A stretch of 47,427 bases of DNA, from NCBI GenBank assembly GCA_016932095.1, contig JAFGDN010000056.1, forward strand, positions 1-47,427, in the 5' to 3' direction. Numbering within the stretch: the stretch's first letter is position 1; the number at the start of each line of letters is the position of its first letter. The notes beneath the pieces are model-generated. The model had not been told where the DNA came from. It saw nothing but the letters and a program-made list of their open reading frames with translations, and ran no database searches. The stretch is from Sedimentisphaerales bacterium (GTDB taxonomy: Bacteria > Planctomycetota > Phycisphaerae > Sedimentisphaerales > Anaerobacaceae). This document shows, in pieces, positions 23,541 to 31,795 of the stretch. Made by a program: the position numbers and the translations under genes.

Positions 23541-23886
23541 TGAAGCCCTTATTGTGGATATGTATCAGGCAGCCAAACAAATTGCTGCGTTTAAGGCCGA
23601 TATGGTTTTTGAAAAATTCAAGGCGGACGCAAAGACCCAATCGGCAATAATCCACCAGTTTCTCATTATCGGCGAGGTCGCCAAGCTTCTAAGTGATGAA
23701 TTTAAAAAAGCAAACGTGACGATACCCTGGTCGGCTATGGCTCGCATGCGCGATAAGCTGATACACCACTATCGGGGCGTGGACTTGCAGGAAATATGGA
23801 GGGCTGCCGATGTTGAGGTTCCCAAACTTGTGGAATTTCTGCGAAGCCGTATACCGCCCTTAACTTTAGATGAGCTGCATTCTTGA
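23530..23886 (+). CDS. hepT: HepT-like HEPN ribonuclease toxin (DUF86)
   Basis: A 118-residue DUF86/HepT protein. The catalytic motif is complete: Arg74-DKLI-His79-His-Tyr81 in MRDKLIHHYRGVD. HQFLIIGEVAKLLS is the matching helix. It overlaps the end of the mntA-like gene by 11 nt. The two form a coupled antitoxin-toxin pair. An earlier in-frame start at 23509 would lie wholly inside mntA and is rejected. Confidence 0.88.
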   Translation: MQRDEALIVDMYQAAKQIAAFKADMVFEKFKADAKTQSAIIHQFLIIGEVAKLLSDEFKKANVTIPWSAMARMRDKLIHHYRGVDLQEIWRAADVEVPKLVEFLRSRIPPLTLDELHS

Positions 23887-23926
23887 TTCTTAATCGCCCT
23901 TTGAACTCTGGAAACACAGGAGGAGT

Positions 23927-23947
23927 ATGATATACTTGTTTCTATGA
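23927..23947 (+). other. Possible leader mini-ORF coupled to the GNAT gene
   Basis: ATG at 23927 gives the hexapeptide MIYLFL and a stop that overlaps the ATG of the next gene (ATGA, 23944-23947). AGGAGG lies at 23918-23923, close to this ATG but 20 nt from the GNAT start, which has no ribosome-binding site of its own. Confidence 0.4.
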
Positions 23948-24408
23948 ACGTTCGCAGCGCAAATATATCTGATGTTAAGGCCATACACGGGCTGATTAAC
24001 GCTTACGCCGAGCGAGACCTTATGCTGTTTCGCTCGATGGACAATATCTATACAAACCTGCAAACCTTTCTTGTCGTCGAAGATAATGGTCAGGTCGTCG
24101 GCTGCTGCGCCCTTGAGATAATATGGTCGGATTTGGCGGAGGTAAAGTCGCTGGCTGTCGCCGAAGCTCACAAAGGCAGGGGGGTGGGGGCAATGCTGGT
24201 AACGAAGGCGGTGGAACAGGCCAAACGATTGGGTCTGCCGAAGGTATTCGGGCTGACACTGAAGCCGCAGTTTTTCGAGAAACTCGGCTTCAGCATCGTC
24301 GATAAAAGCACGCTGCCGATGAAGGTCTGGAGCGACTGTGCCCGATGCCCGAAGCAGCAAAACTGCGACGAAACCGCCGTGGTGAAACAGATTAAAAATA
24401 GCCAATAA
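23944..24408 (+). CDS. GNAT N-acetyltransferase, short N-acetylglutamate-synthase-like
   Basis: A 154-residue single-domain GNAT. Acetyl-CoA binding is shown by EVKSLAVAEAHKGRGVGAML (the RxGxG loop), and the C-terminus FFEKLGFSIVDKSTLPMKVW followed by CARCPKQQNCDETAV is characteristic of short ArgA-type N-acetylglutamate synthases, with the paired CxxC and C residues. The reaction would be acetyl-CoA plus glutamate to N-acetylglutamate, the first step of arginine synthesis. The gene is far from argG. Translation may depend on the mini-ORF in front. The family is sure; the exact substrate is inferred. Confidence 0.83.
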   Translation: MNVRSANISDVKAIHGLINAYAERDLMLFRSMDNIYTNLQTFLVVEDNGQVVGCCALEIIWSDLAEVKSLAVAEAHKGRGVGAMLVTKAVEQAKRLGLPKVFGLTLKPQFFEKLGFSIVDKSTLPMKVWSDCARCPKQQNCDETAVVKQIKNSQ

Positions 24409-24431
24409 CCACGGCAAACCGCCGGCAATAA

Positions 24432-24581
24432 ATCGGCAGCCAAAAGATAATCAAAGACAACATCGTAGATGTCTGTTCAAACTGTCGTAAGGAAATAGGA
24501 AAACATGAGCAATCCTGTGTTTTTAATGGCAAGATTGTATGCGCAGAGTGTGACAAAAAACTGGCAAACCGTCGATTCTAA
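24432..24581 (+). pseudogene. Zinc-ribbon fragment without a start codon
   Basis: In the frame from 24432 to the TAA at 24579-24581 the peptide DVCSNCRKEIGKHEQSCVF, then NGKIVCAECDKKLANRRF, is encoded. It has CxxC ... C ... CxxC spacing typical of small zinc ribbons. There is no ATG, GTG or TTG in frame, and an upstream TAA closes the frame. It overlaps the first 25 codons of the next ORF in another frame. It is most likely a remnant or the result of a frameshift. Confidence 0.5.
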
Positions 24582-24960
24582 TTACAGCTTGGACGATGAT
24601 AACGACGTGGATATGGACGACCTCTTCCTTTTTACAAAGGACTGGCTATGGACAGATTTGCCGATTGAGCAGGTTCAGGAAGAAGGGGGGGAATCATTTA
24701 CGACAATATCATTAGAAGTTGCTCCTGTAGAATCAACATCAATTGAGGAATCCGCCACTGAATCAGTGCAGGAAACTGAAACGCCATTGCCTGAACAAAT
24801 CGAAATGCTCAGGAACTTAATCGACTGGTCAGAGAAGCTTTGGCTTGAAAACGAAGATATTAGAAATATGGTAGGCGAGGAACAATGGCTCAAGGTTATG
24901 AAAAGTTTATACGAAGAGCTTGAAATATTGGAAGAAAGAAATGAAAAGCAACCCGGCTAA
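24505..24960 (+). CDS. Acidic protein with a single dockerin-like loop
   Basis: A 151-residue frame. The first 20 codons overlap the zinc-ribbon fragment in another frame and may not be real coding. From about residue 19 (KNWQTVDSNYSLDDDNDVDM) there is a single dockerin-like calcium loop, DDDNDVDMDDLFLFTKDWLW. An acidic Ser/Thr/Glu-rich linker and a helical C-terminus (PEQIEMLRNLIDWSEKL) follow. There is no signal peptide, which is odd for a dockerin-like protein and suggests that the 5' end was lost or shifted. Function unknown. AGGAAATAGG before the ATG may be accidental. Confidence 0.45.
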   Translation: MSNPVFLMARLYAQSVTKNWQTVDSNYSLDDDNDVDMDDLFLFTKDWLWTDLPIEQVQEEGGESFTTISLEVAPVESTSIEESATESVQETETPLPEQIEMLRNLIDWSEKLWLENEDIRNMVGEEQWLKVMKSLYEELEILEERNEKQPG

Positions 24961-25011
24961 TGTTGGATAATAGAATAGATGGGATTTGCGACCAATTGAA
25001 AGGACATAGAT

Positions 25012-25410
25012 ATGAAAAGAATATTCCTAATTACCATTTTCCTCTTTATTGCACCTATGGCTGGATGTAATAAAAATTCAAACAAATATCAACAAAAGGA
25101 CTCACGAGAAAAAGAACAAACACTCGTAGGATATTTAAGCAAAGAAATTATGCAGCATCCGATTATCGAACCGGGACGTGAGCAGGATTATTTTGACATT
25201 TACAAGGAAGGACAATCCAAAAGGCAAATTATCGTAATTTATAATGAAGGCGTTGAACATCCCAAAGACCGTGGTAAATTAATCGAATTAGTCGGAAAAT
25301 CCCAATCCGTCAATCTGGGAGGCGAACCTCAAACAAAAGATTCTTATCAAGGCACGGTAATATATGTAAGGAAGTGGCGATACCTGAGTTCTAAAGAGAC
25401 ATCAAAATAA
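25012..25410 (+). CDS. Small hypothetical lipoprotein
   Basis: A 132-residue protein. The N-terminus MKRIFLITIFLFIAPMAGC is a type II signal peptide with lipobox MAGC. The mature part begins with an Asn/Lys/Gln-rich linker and continues with a mixed strand/helix domain (QIIVIYNEGVEHPKDRGKL, TVIYVRKWRYL) of no family that I recognise. The segment about loss of a ligand or salt (LIELVGKSQSVNLGGEP) does not identify it. AAAGGA precedes the ATG. It is AT-rich and follows the dockerin-like gene by 51 nt in the same direction, so they may be co-transcribed. Confidence 0.6.
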   Translation: MKRIFLITIFLFIAPMAGCNKNSNKYQQKDSREKEQTLVGYLSKEIMQHPIIEPGREQDYFDIYKEGQSKRQIIVIYNEGVEHPKDRGKLIELVGKSQSVNLGGEPQTKDSYQGTVIYVRKWRYLSSKETSK

Positions 25411-25480
25411 AAAGGAAAATATTGGGTTGCCATACTTATTCTTAAACCCGCAATCCACCTACGGCGGACAAGTCCGTGGT

Positions 25481-25822
25481 TCACTTTTCATCCGCCTGGT
25501 GCAGGACGACAAATTCTTTTTTTATATTTTCCTGCATATTTTCAGGCAGGCGGTTAAAATCGAGAAGTTGAACCTTAAAAGGGATGTCGCTTTCGACAAA
25601 TACCTCAACGAGCTTCAGCAATTGGCTTTTTGCGGTTTCTTTATCGCAGAGAACCGCGAGATCCAGATCAGAGGTCGGCCGGTGAGAACTTTTGATGCGG
25701 GAGCCGAAGGCCCAGACGGTTGTCCTCGGTATGTATAATTCAATCTGTTCTAAAATATACCGCAAATAAGGGACAGGAATTGTTATACGTTCAGCAAGGG
25801 CTTGTACATCAGAAAGATTCAC
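25481..25822 (-). CDS. Nucleotidyltransferase domain protein
   Basis: A 113-residue nucleotidyltransferase with GSx10DxD intact (Gly40-Ser41 ... Asp52-Leu-Asp54, AFGSRIKSSHRPTSDLDLAV). This subgroup pairs with a 'nucleotidyltransferase substrate-binding' helical protein, encoded here directly upstream with a 14-nt overlap. In this pair the helical protein comes first, the reverse of the MntA-HepT order elsewhere in the window. Structures of the HI0073/HI0074 pair support a complex. The substrate is unknown. Confidence 0.85.
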   Translation of the reverse strand: MNLSDVQALAERITIPVPYLRYILEQIELYIPRTTVWAFGSRIKSSHRPTSDLDLAVLCDKETAKSQLLKLVEVFVESDIPFKVQLLDFNRLPENMQENIKKEFVVLHQADEK

Positions 25823-26213
25823 CCGTCATCCCCCGATAGAGATTAACCACGTCCTCGTAAAAACCCTCGGCCACATCCAGAACAACTTCGGCTTTATCTA
25901 CGGAATAGTCGTGCGAGGTATCCTGCCGGAATTGCAGATAGTTAAACCATGTCTCGGGATTACTAATCAGGTTTCTCTGTGCGGCAAGACGGATAATCGA
26001 TTTGGGGCTGCCCGTTGCCGCCTCGGCAAAGCCCTCTTCTTCAAGGTGCTTCTTGCAGATTTTCCAGGCTACTTCCAGAGTATATTCAAACCGTTTGATT
26101 AGCGAATCCTGCACCGCCTCCTGTTCGAGAGGCGGGCGACCGGCGTTATTGCGATAGGCCTCCAGCATCTCCCCGAATCGCTGTATTGCGGTTTTTAGTT
26201 GAGTGTAATCCAT
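25809..26213 (-). CDS. Nucleotidyltransferase substrate-binding protein (HI0074-like)
   Basis: A 134-residue all-helical protein of the HI0074 family, distantly related to HEPN proteins. Typical stretches are RFGEMLEAYRNNAG, DSLIKRFEYTLEVAWKICKK, SPKSIIRLAAQRNLI and FRQDTSHDYSVDKAEVV. It is thought to bind the substrate for, or be modified by, the nucleotidyltransferase encoded downstream. There is no RX4-6H motif. It starts at the ATG at 26213 and overlaps the enzyme gene by 14 nt. Confidence 0.85.
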   Translation of the reverse strand: MDYTQLKTAIQRFGEMLEAYRNNAGRPPLEQEAVQDSLIKRFEYTLEVAWKICKKHLEEEGFAEAATGSPKSIIRLAAQRNLISNPETWFNYLQFRQDTSHDYSVDKAEVVLDVAEGFYEDVVNLYRGMTGESF

Positions 26214-26296
26214 AACGAGTTCATAGTTTAGACCACCCCCTGTTTACTGTCAACCGTGATAAAGGACTTGCTCGGCTAATAATCTGAGCAATGTTA

Positions 26297-27259
26297 CTAT
26301 CCCACTTGTCTTCGCTGGAATAGTGCTACGGCCAGGGCGAGGATGCCGGCTGTGTAGCAAATCGCATAAACCGCGGTAATCAGTATATATTTGGCGGGGA
26401 TGATGCTGCCCTCGTAAATAGCGTCGCTAATCCAGAAAATCTGCAAATTCGGCAGGGCAAAATAGCATATTTTTGCCCATAGATGGCTTTGTGCAAGGGC
26501 GCCGAACGCCCAGTCGGAAATAAGCCCCAGAAGGAACAGGCCCACGCAGACCGACAGCGTTACTACTATATTAAACCTCGTCGATACGGCTACCGCCAAT
26601 GCGGCCATAATCATAGCCGCCAGAAACAAAAGAACTGACCCGTAAATGTCAACGAGGTCGAATTTGTTGTTCGCGGGGTTGAATTTCCACTCTTCGTCGA
26701 TAAACGCAAGGAAAACAATGCCAATCGTGCAAAACAGGGCTAATAAAACCATCCCGGTCGAAGTTGTCTTCCAGTCGTAAGCATAGTTAAAGAAAGAACT
26801 TAGAAGAAGGGTCAGCAGCACTATCACGCCGCCTGTGCCGATAGCCGTCCAGTCAACCGGGTCATTTACGCTTTCAAGCACACCGTGCCTGATGGCTATT
26901 AGAAGGGCAATAGTGCAGATATAATGCCCCAGCGCAACAGCGCCTGCCACCCCTAAAAACTTGGCTAAAATGAATACCGGACGTTGAACCGGCTTGGTCA
27001 GGACCGTCAAAATCGTCTTGTTTTCAATCTCCTCGGCTACCGCCCCGGAAGCGGCGAAAATCGCTATGAACAAGCTCGCCAAAAACAGCGTAGATAAGCC
27101 CAGTTCGCGTAAAAGCTTGTTATCGTCGCTTATGGTGTACATAGCTATCGACGGGCTGATGATAAAAAGCAGCAGCGCAGCAATAATTATTATTGAGTAA
27201 ACCGGCTGACGAAGAGTTTCAATGAACGTGTTTTTCGCAATCGTAAAGAGTTTATCCAT
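26297..27259 (-). CDS. ABC-2 type transporter permease
   Basis: A 320-residue integral membrane protein with about six transmembrane helices of the ABC-2/NosY-like type. After helix 2 it has VAEEIENKTILTVLTKPVQR and then FILAKFLGVAGA, the conserved coupling region. The same pattern occurs in the second permease at 34973 (VYTVLTKPVRRYQFVLGKLL). No ATPase gene is adjacent; the ABC ATPase at 33766 is the likely partner. It is transcribed away from the SPFH operon, with a shared 239-nt intergenic region that contains no other gene. The substrate is unknown. Confidence 0.85.
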   Translation of the reverse strand: MDKLFTIAKNTFIETLRQPVYSIIIIAALLLFIISPSIAMYTISDDNKLLRELGLSTLFLASLFIAIFAASGAVAEEIENKTILTVLTKPVQRPVFILAKFLGVAGAVALGHYICTIALLIAIRHGVLESVNDPVDWTAIGTGGVIVLLTLLLSSFFNYAYDWKTTSTGMVLLALFCTIGIVFLAFIDEEWKFNPANNKFDLVDIYGSVLLFLAAMIMAALAVAVSTRFNIVVTLSVCVGLFLLGLISDWAFGALAQSHLWAKICYFALPNLQIFWISDAIYEGSIIPAKYILITAVYAICYTAGILALAVALFQRRQVG

Positions 27260-27498
27260 ATTTTAACCTTTTGTGCTCCCGGCAAAATACTGAAAGAATC
27301 CTGTGAGAATACGGCTTTTTCATAGTCATATAAGTAATGATTGCTTTCGGCATCTTTGCTCTTTTTCTGCAATTCTAAGCCATTTTTGGGCGATATATTT
27401 ATAATCCGCCGGCAGGGACTTGTAAATGGCCGGTAATTATTATATCTATTACGGTTTCTAACTTTGGTTCGTAACAAAACTTAATTAAGGATACTGAG

Positions 27499-29550
27499 AT
27501 GACAACACCGTCGCGGCCGGCCAGGGTTGTGGCCGTTGGCGCATTATTGCTAAGCGTCTTTTTGTTTATATTCACGCTTTTGCTGGGGCGATGGAGCGGC
27601 TTTTTCGCAGTTTACGCCTCAAGCTATTTCTTCCTCGCGTCCGCCTTAATCTGGCTCGTCCTGCTCATCCAGTTTCATCAAAGAACGCTGGCAGAGCAGG
27701 AAAAATTCGATATGTTCGAGCTTGCCTCGCAGTCAAAGGAGGGCAAAATCTTCATACAGAAGGGCGAGCAGGCGCAATTGTTCGCCGTGGCGCAAAAACG
27801 TCTCGTTACATTCGAAAAGTGGTTCATTCCCGTTTTTTCAGTCATTATCGCAGTTTATGAGGCGGCAATAGGACTGTTTTTGCTCAAGGGTGTTGCCGAT
27901 TCGGGTTCCGCCGTCGGCAAACAGCCCTTATTGTGTATGGTCTGGATGGCGGGCTTTGCGTTTGCGAGCTTTCTTCTCTCGAAATACGCCACTGGTATGT
28001 CAACCAGGCCGGAATGGAAACCCTTAAGGGCGGGCGGCAGTTTCCTGTTCGGTGCTGCGCTGCTTTCATTGGTTCAGGCCATAGCGCTGGTTCTGGCACA
28101 GTATAAGATAGTTACCGTAATACAAATAGTCGATTATTGCATACCCGTCATACTGATACTGCTCGGTATCGAGACCTCGCTAAACGTAATCCTCGATATT
28201 TACCGGCCTCATATGCCCGGCTTTTACAGCAGGGCCGCCTTTGACAGCCGGCTTTTAGGCCTTATAAACGAGCCCGGCGAAATTCTTCACACCGCTGCCG
28301 GGGCGATAGATTATCAGTTCGGCTTCAAGGTCTCACAGACCTGGTTTTATAAACTCCTCGAAAAAGCGATTATTCCGCTTATTATCTTCGGCCTCGTTTC
28401 GTTATATCTTTTAAGCTGCGTCGTCGTCATCGGCCCCGATGAGCAGGCCATAATCGAGCGATTTGGCAATACCAAAGATGCGCAGGGTAACATCCGGCTG
28501 ATAGGCCCCGGCATAACGCTCAAATACCCCTGGCCTGTAGATATAGCGCAAAAGTATTCCACGCAGAAAATCGTGGAAATTCCAGTCGGCTATGAGCCAA
28601 AGACCGACCCTAAAACCGGCCAGATAATCCGTGAGCCGTTGCTTTGGGGCAAAGACCACTATAAGCACGAATATAGCGTTCTTGTTGCAAGCAAGGGCGG
28701 TATCGAGGATAGCGCAGAAGGAGTTGCACCCGTGAGCATATTAAAGGCCAACATACCCGTTCAGTTCAGGGTCAAGGATATTTATGCCTTTCTTTACAGC
28801 CACGATGACTCACAAAGACATCTGGCGGCGATTTGTTACCGTGAGCTGGCGAAATTCGTTGCCAGCGCTACCGTTGAAGTTGACGATGAGGCGGCGTTAC
28901 AGAAAAGTTTATTAGGCGCCGGCAGGACGCTGGCAAAGGAGGTTCTTACTCGCAGTATCCAGCAGGCGGCGGACGAGGCAAACCTCGGCGTGGAAATCGT
29001 GTTTTTAGGTATCCAGGGCATTCACCCGCCGACACAGGTCGCCGCCGACTACCAGAAAGTCGTGGGCGCCGTCCAGCGAAAACAGGCCCTGATTCTTGAA
29101 GCGGAGGCGCAGCGTAATAGGATGCTGACTCTTCTGGCAGGCAGTGTCGGTGAGGCCCAGGAGCTGTATAATCTTTCCCCGAAGTATCAAAAAGACGACC
29201 CGCAAAAAAATAACGATGACTTGACCGCTCTCGATGATGCCTTTGCGCAAGCCGGCGGCGAAATCTTTAACCGTCTCAGAAAGGCCAAAAGCTACTCTTT
29301 CGAGAAGGCATTGATTGCCGAGGCCACGGGGCTTCGTTTTGCGAGCCAGGTCAAGGCGTATCGTGCCGCTGAGGAAATATATAAGCATGAGCAGCGCTTG
29401 GCCGCCCTTGAAGAGGGAATGGCAGACATTCGAAAATACGTCGTGGCGACGGACTTTAACGATAGTCAGGTCTATATCGTTGACCTGCAGGAAAAATTAC
29501 TGCCCAGTTTATATGAGCTGGGCTCCACTCAGGAGACATCGACAAAATGA
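27499..29550 (+). CDS. SPFH (HflK-like) protein with N-terminal multi-span membrane domain
   Basis: A 683-residue protein. The first about 235 residues hold six or so hydrophobic helices (LLLSVFLFIFTLLLG, FFLASALIWLVLLIQF and others), not found in ordinary HflK. A further helix at about 294-312 leads into a band 7/SPFH domain: VVVIGPDEQAIIERFGNTK and GPGITLKYPWPVDIAQKYS. It is interrupted by an insertion (GQIIREPLLWGKDHYKHEY), then NIPVQFRVKDIYAFLYSHDD. A long helical coiled-coil region ends the protein, as in HflK and flotillins. These proteins oligomerise into membrane cages. First of three SPFH genes; its stop overlaps the next start (ATGA). Confidence 0.85.
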   Translation: MTTPSRPARVVAVGALLLSVFLFIFTLLLGRWSGFFAVYASSYFFLASALIWLVLLIQFHQRTLAEQEKFDMFELASQSKEGKIFIQKGEQAQLFAVAQKRLVTFEKWFIPVFSVIIAVYEAAIGLFLLKGVADSGSAVGKQPLLCMVWMAGFAFASFLLSKYATGMSTRPEWKPLRAGGSFLFGAALLSLVQAIALVLAQYKIVTVIQIVDYCIPVILILLGIETSLNVILDIYRPHMPGFYSRAAFDSRLLGLINEPGEILHTAAGAIDYQFGFKVSQTWFYKLLEKAIIPLIIFGLVSLYLLSCVVVIGPDEQAIIERFGNTKDAQGNIRLIGPGITLKYPWPVDIAQKYSTQKIVEIPVGYEPKTDPKTGQIIREPLLWGKDHYKHEYSVLVASKGGIEDSAEGVAPVSILKANIPVQFRVKDIYAFLYSHDDSQRHLAAICYRELAKFVASATVEVDDEAALQKSLLGAGRTLAKEVLTRSIQQAADEANLGVEIVFLGIQGIHPPTQVAADYQKVVGAVQRKQALILEAEAQRNRMLTLLAGSVGEAQELYNLSPKYQKDDPQKNNDDLTALDDAFAQAGGEIFNRLRKAKSYSFEKALIAEATGLRFASQVKAYRAAEEIYKHEQRLAALEEGMADIRKYVVATDFNDSQVYIVDLQEKLLPSLYELGSTQETSTK

Positions 29551-30443
29551 AAAATCTAACAATACCCTTTTTTTTACTGTTGCTGTTTGTCATTCTTTTG
29601 ATTGTCAGCACAACGTTCCAGGTGCGGGAAACCGAATCGGCCCTCGTAACGACCTTCGGAAGGACAACTCGAACCTTCACAAGTCCGGGGCTTAAGTTCA
29701 AGTGGCCGCCGCCTATTGAATGGGTTCACAAATTTGACTCTCGCCTGCGCGTGCTTGAAGCCGAGCTTGGTGAAACGACCACAAAAGGGGCCGTCCCGGT
29801 TATCGTCAACACGTTTGTCGTATGGCGGATTGCCGAGCCGAACACCTTTTTTAACGCCGTTGGCAGCGTAACAGAGGCGCAGACCAAGCTGATGAGCCAG
29901 ATAAGCGACACCCAGAATAAGGTTGTCGGGAGGCATTTTTTCTCGGAATTCGTCAACAGCGACCCCGAAAAAATCAAATTCGAGCAAATCGAGGGCGAGA
30001 TGCTCAACGAGCTTTCGTCGGCGGTGCAGGATATTTACGGCATAGAGATAAAAGCCGTAGGTATAAAGCAGTTGAAGGTAAGCGAGGACGTCAGCAAGGA
30101 TGTCTTTGAGCGTATGAAAAAAGAAAGGCAGCGGCGGACCGAGGCCACAATCGCCGAAGGCGCTGCGGCCGCAAGGAAAATTACAACCGAGGCCGACTCT
30201 ATGCAGACCGAGCTGCTCGCCGCTGCGGACGCAAGGGCAAAGCAGATTCGTGCCCAGGGCGATGCGGAAGCGGCGCAATATTATAAAATGCTCGAAGAAG
30301 ACCCGCAGCTCGCGATGTTTCTGCGGGATATTGAGGCCCTCAAAAAGATTCTTGAGAAACGCTCGACGCTGGTCATCGGCTCAGATTCGGAGCCGTTCAG
30401 GGTCCTGAGGGAAATGCCGAAAATCAAATCAGACAAAAAGTAA
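29547..30443 (+). CDS. hflC: SPFH (HflC-like) protein
   Basis: A 298-residue protein with one N-terminal membrane anchor (residues about 6-25), then an SPFH domain: QVRETESALVTTFGRTTRTF, SPGLKFKWPPPIEWVHKFDS, and VIVNTFVVWRIAEPNTFF. The C-terminal helix is rich in Ala, Glu and Arg (ERQRRTEATIAEGAAAARK, DARAKQIRAQGDAEAAQYYK), the HflC pattern. In other bacteria HflC joins HflK in a periplasmic-side cage around the protease FtsH. No ftsH lies in this window. It overlaps the preceding SPFH gene by 4 nt and is followed at 18 nt by the third. Confidence 0.88.
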   Translation: MKNLTIPFFLLLLFVILLIVSTTFQVRETESALVTTFGRTTRTFTSPGLKFKWPPPIEWVHKFDSRLRVLEAELGETTTKGAVPVIVNTFVVWRIAEPNTFFNAVGSVTEAQTKLMSQISDTQNKVVGRHFFSEFVNSDPEKIKFEQIEGEMLNELSSAVQDIYGIEIKAVGIKQLKVSEDVSKDVFERMKKERQRRTEATIAEGAAAARKITTEADSMQTELLAAADARAKQIRAQGDAEAAQYYKMLEEDPQLAMFLRDIEALKKILEKRSTLVIGSDSEPFRVLREMPKIKSDKK

Positions 30444-30460
30444 TGTATGTATGAGGATAT

Positions 30461-31774
30461 ATGTCCGAAAATCACAAGGAACATAATCACGACCATGGAG
30501 ATGTAACCCCCGACGTGCAGGAAACCGAGGCCGGTCGGCAGCTTTCGCCGGGGTATGTTTACCTGTCGAACGCCCTGAGGGTCAGCTTTATCTTTTTGCA
30601 GTTGATAATGATTGTTTTGGTCGCCGTTTTTCTTGTATCCGGCTTCAAAAGAGTCAATCACGATGAGCAGGCCCTTGTCCTTGTTTTTGGAAAAATAACC
30701 GGCGCCGGTGAAAACCGGCTGCGGGGGCCGGGGCTTACCTGGGTCTGGCCGTATCCGGTGGGTGAGATAATTCGCGTGCCGACGCAGAGAAAGATTAACA
30801 TCCCGCTCAATCTGTTCTGGTATTATCAGAAGCCCGGCGATGAAATGGGCATGCCTGAAGACGAACCGACATATTTTGGCCCGACGCTCAATCCCCTGAC
30901 CGAGGGATACCTTCTCGTGCGGGGCGAAAAGCAGACCTCCTTGGCCTCTGCGGGTTCGGAAGGACACGATTATAATATCCTCCATTCAAAGTGGGTTCTC
31001 ACCTACCAGATTACCGACCCCGAAAGTTTTTTCAAGAACTGCTACGTCGATACCGGTAAGCTCCAGCCGGGACAGAATTACGCCGATGTTATTGAAACAA
31101 GCATAAGGCCGATGCTCGTAAATTTTCTCGCCGACTCCGTGGTAACCACTATGGTTAATTTCACGATTGAGGAGGCGATGTATGAGCGGGCGTCGAGCGT
31201 AACCGATCACGTTAAGCGTCTGCTTCAGACCCGCCTCGACAAAATTGACAGCGGTATCAGGATTGTTGACGTTCAGCGAAATCGTATTGCCGTTGCCCGC
31301 CAGGTCGAGGCCGCCTTCCAGGCCGCTCTCAGCGCCGTTCAGGAACGCGAAAAAATGATTAGCGAAGCCAAGCTTTACGCCGAAAAAACGCTGAACGAAG
31401 CCGCCGGCCCGGTCGCAGTCGAACTCCTGGATTCGCTGCGGGACAAAAACGCAGACCAGAAGCACAAGGAATGGCTCTGGTTGCAGCTGGCCGGAAAAGC
31501 TCAGGAAAAAATCACCGACGCCAGGGCTTACAGAACCAAAACCGTCGAGGCCGCCAGGGCAAACGCCGATTACCTCGCGCAGATTCTGCCGGAATATCGA
31601 AAACGCCCCGAACTGGTTCTCCAGAGGATTTATAATGACGCGATTGAGCAGATTCTCGATAACGTTCAGGAAAAAATAATCGTTCAGCCCGGCAAAGCAA
31701 GCCACGGAAAGGAAGTCAGGATTTTAATTAACAGGGACCCTGCGATGAAATCAGGCGCCGAACCAGAGGAATAA
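30461..31774 (+). CDS. SPFH (HflK-like) protein with His-rich N-terminus
   Basis: A 437-residue protein. The cytoplasmic tail starts with HKEHNHDHGD, five His in twelve residues, a possible metal site. A membrane helix at about 41-62 follows, then the SPFH domain: GFKRVNHDEQALVLVFGKIT, GPGLTWVWPYPVGEIIRVP and HSKWVLTYQITDPESFF. Helices with QVEAAFQAALSAVQEREKM and repeated AEKTLNEAAG-type segments continue to the end, as in HflK. It is the third of the tandem set. The His-rich tail is mirrored in the P-type ATPase encoded 22 nt downstream. Confidence 0.85.
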   Translation: MSENHKEHNHDHGDVTPDVQETEAGRQLSPGYVYLSNALRVSFIFLQLIMIVLVAVFLVSGFKRVNHDEQALVLVFGKITGAGENRLRGPGLTWVWPYPVGEIIRVPTQRKINIPLNLFWYYQKPGDEMGMPEDEPTYFGPTLNPLTEGYLLVRGEKQTSLASAGSEGHDYNILHSKWVLTYQITDPESFFKNCYVDTGKLQPGQNYADVIETSIRPMLVNFLADSVVTTMVNFTIEEAMYERASSVTDHVKRLLQTRLDKIDSGIRIVDVQRNRIAVARQVEAAFQAALSAVQEREKMISEAKLYAEKTLNEAAGPVAVELLDSLRDKNADQKHKEWLWLQLAGKAQEKITDARAYRTKTVEAARANADYLAQILPEYRKRPELVLQRIYNDAIEQILDNVQEKIIVQPGKASHGKEVRILINRDPAMKSGAEPEE

Positions 31775-31795
31775 TTAAACCACGGGAAACAAATA

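Noticed and set aside
25427-25738. Plus-strand frame of 103 codons
   Set aside because: It is antisense to the nucleotidyltransferase at 25481, which has an intact GSx10DxD motif.
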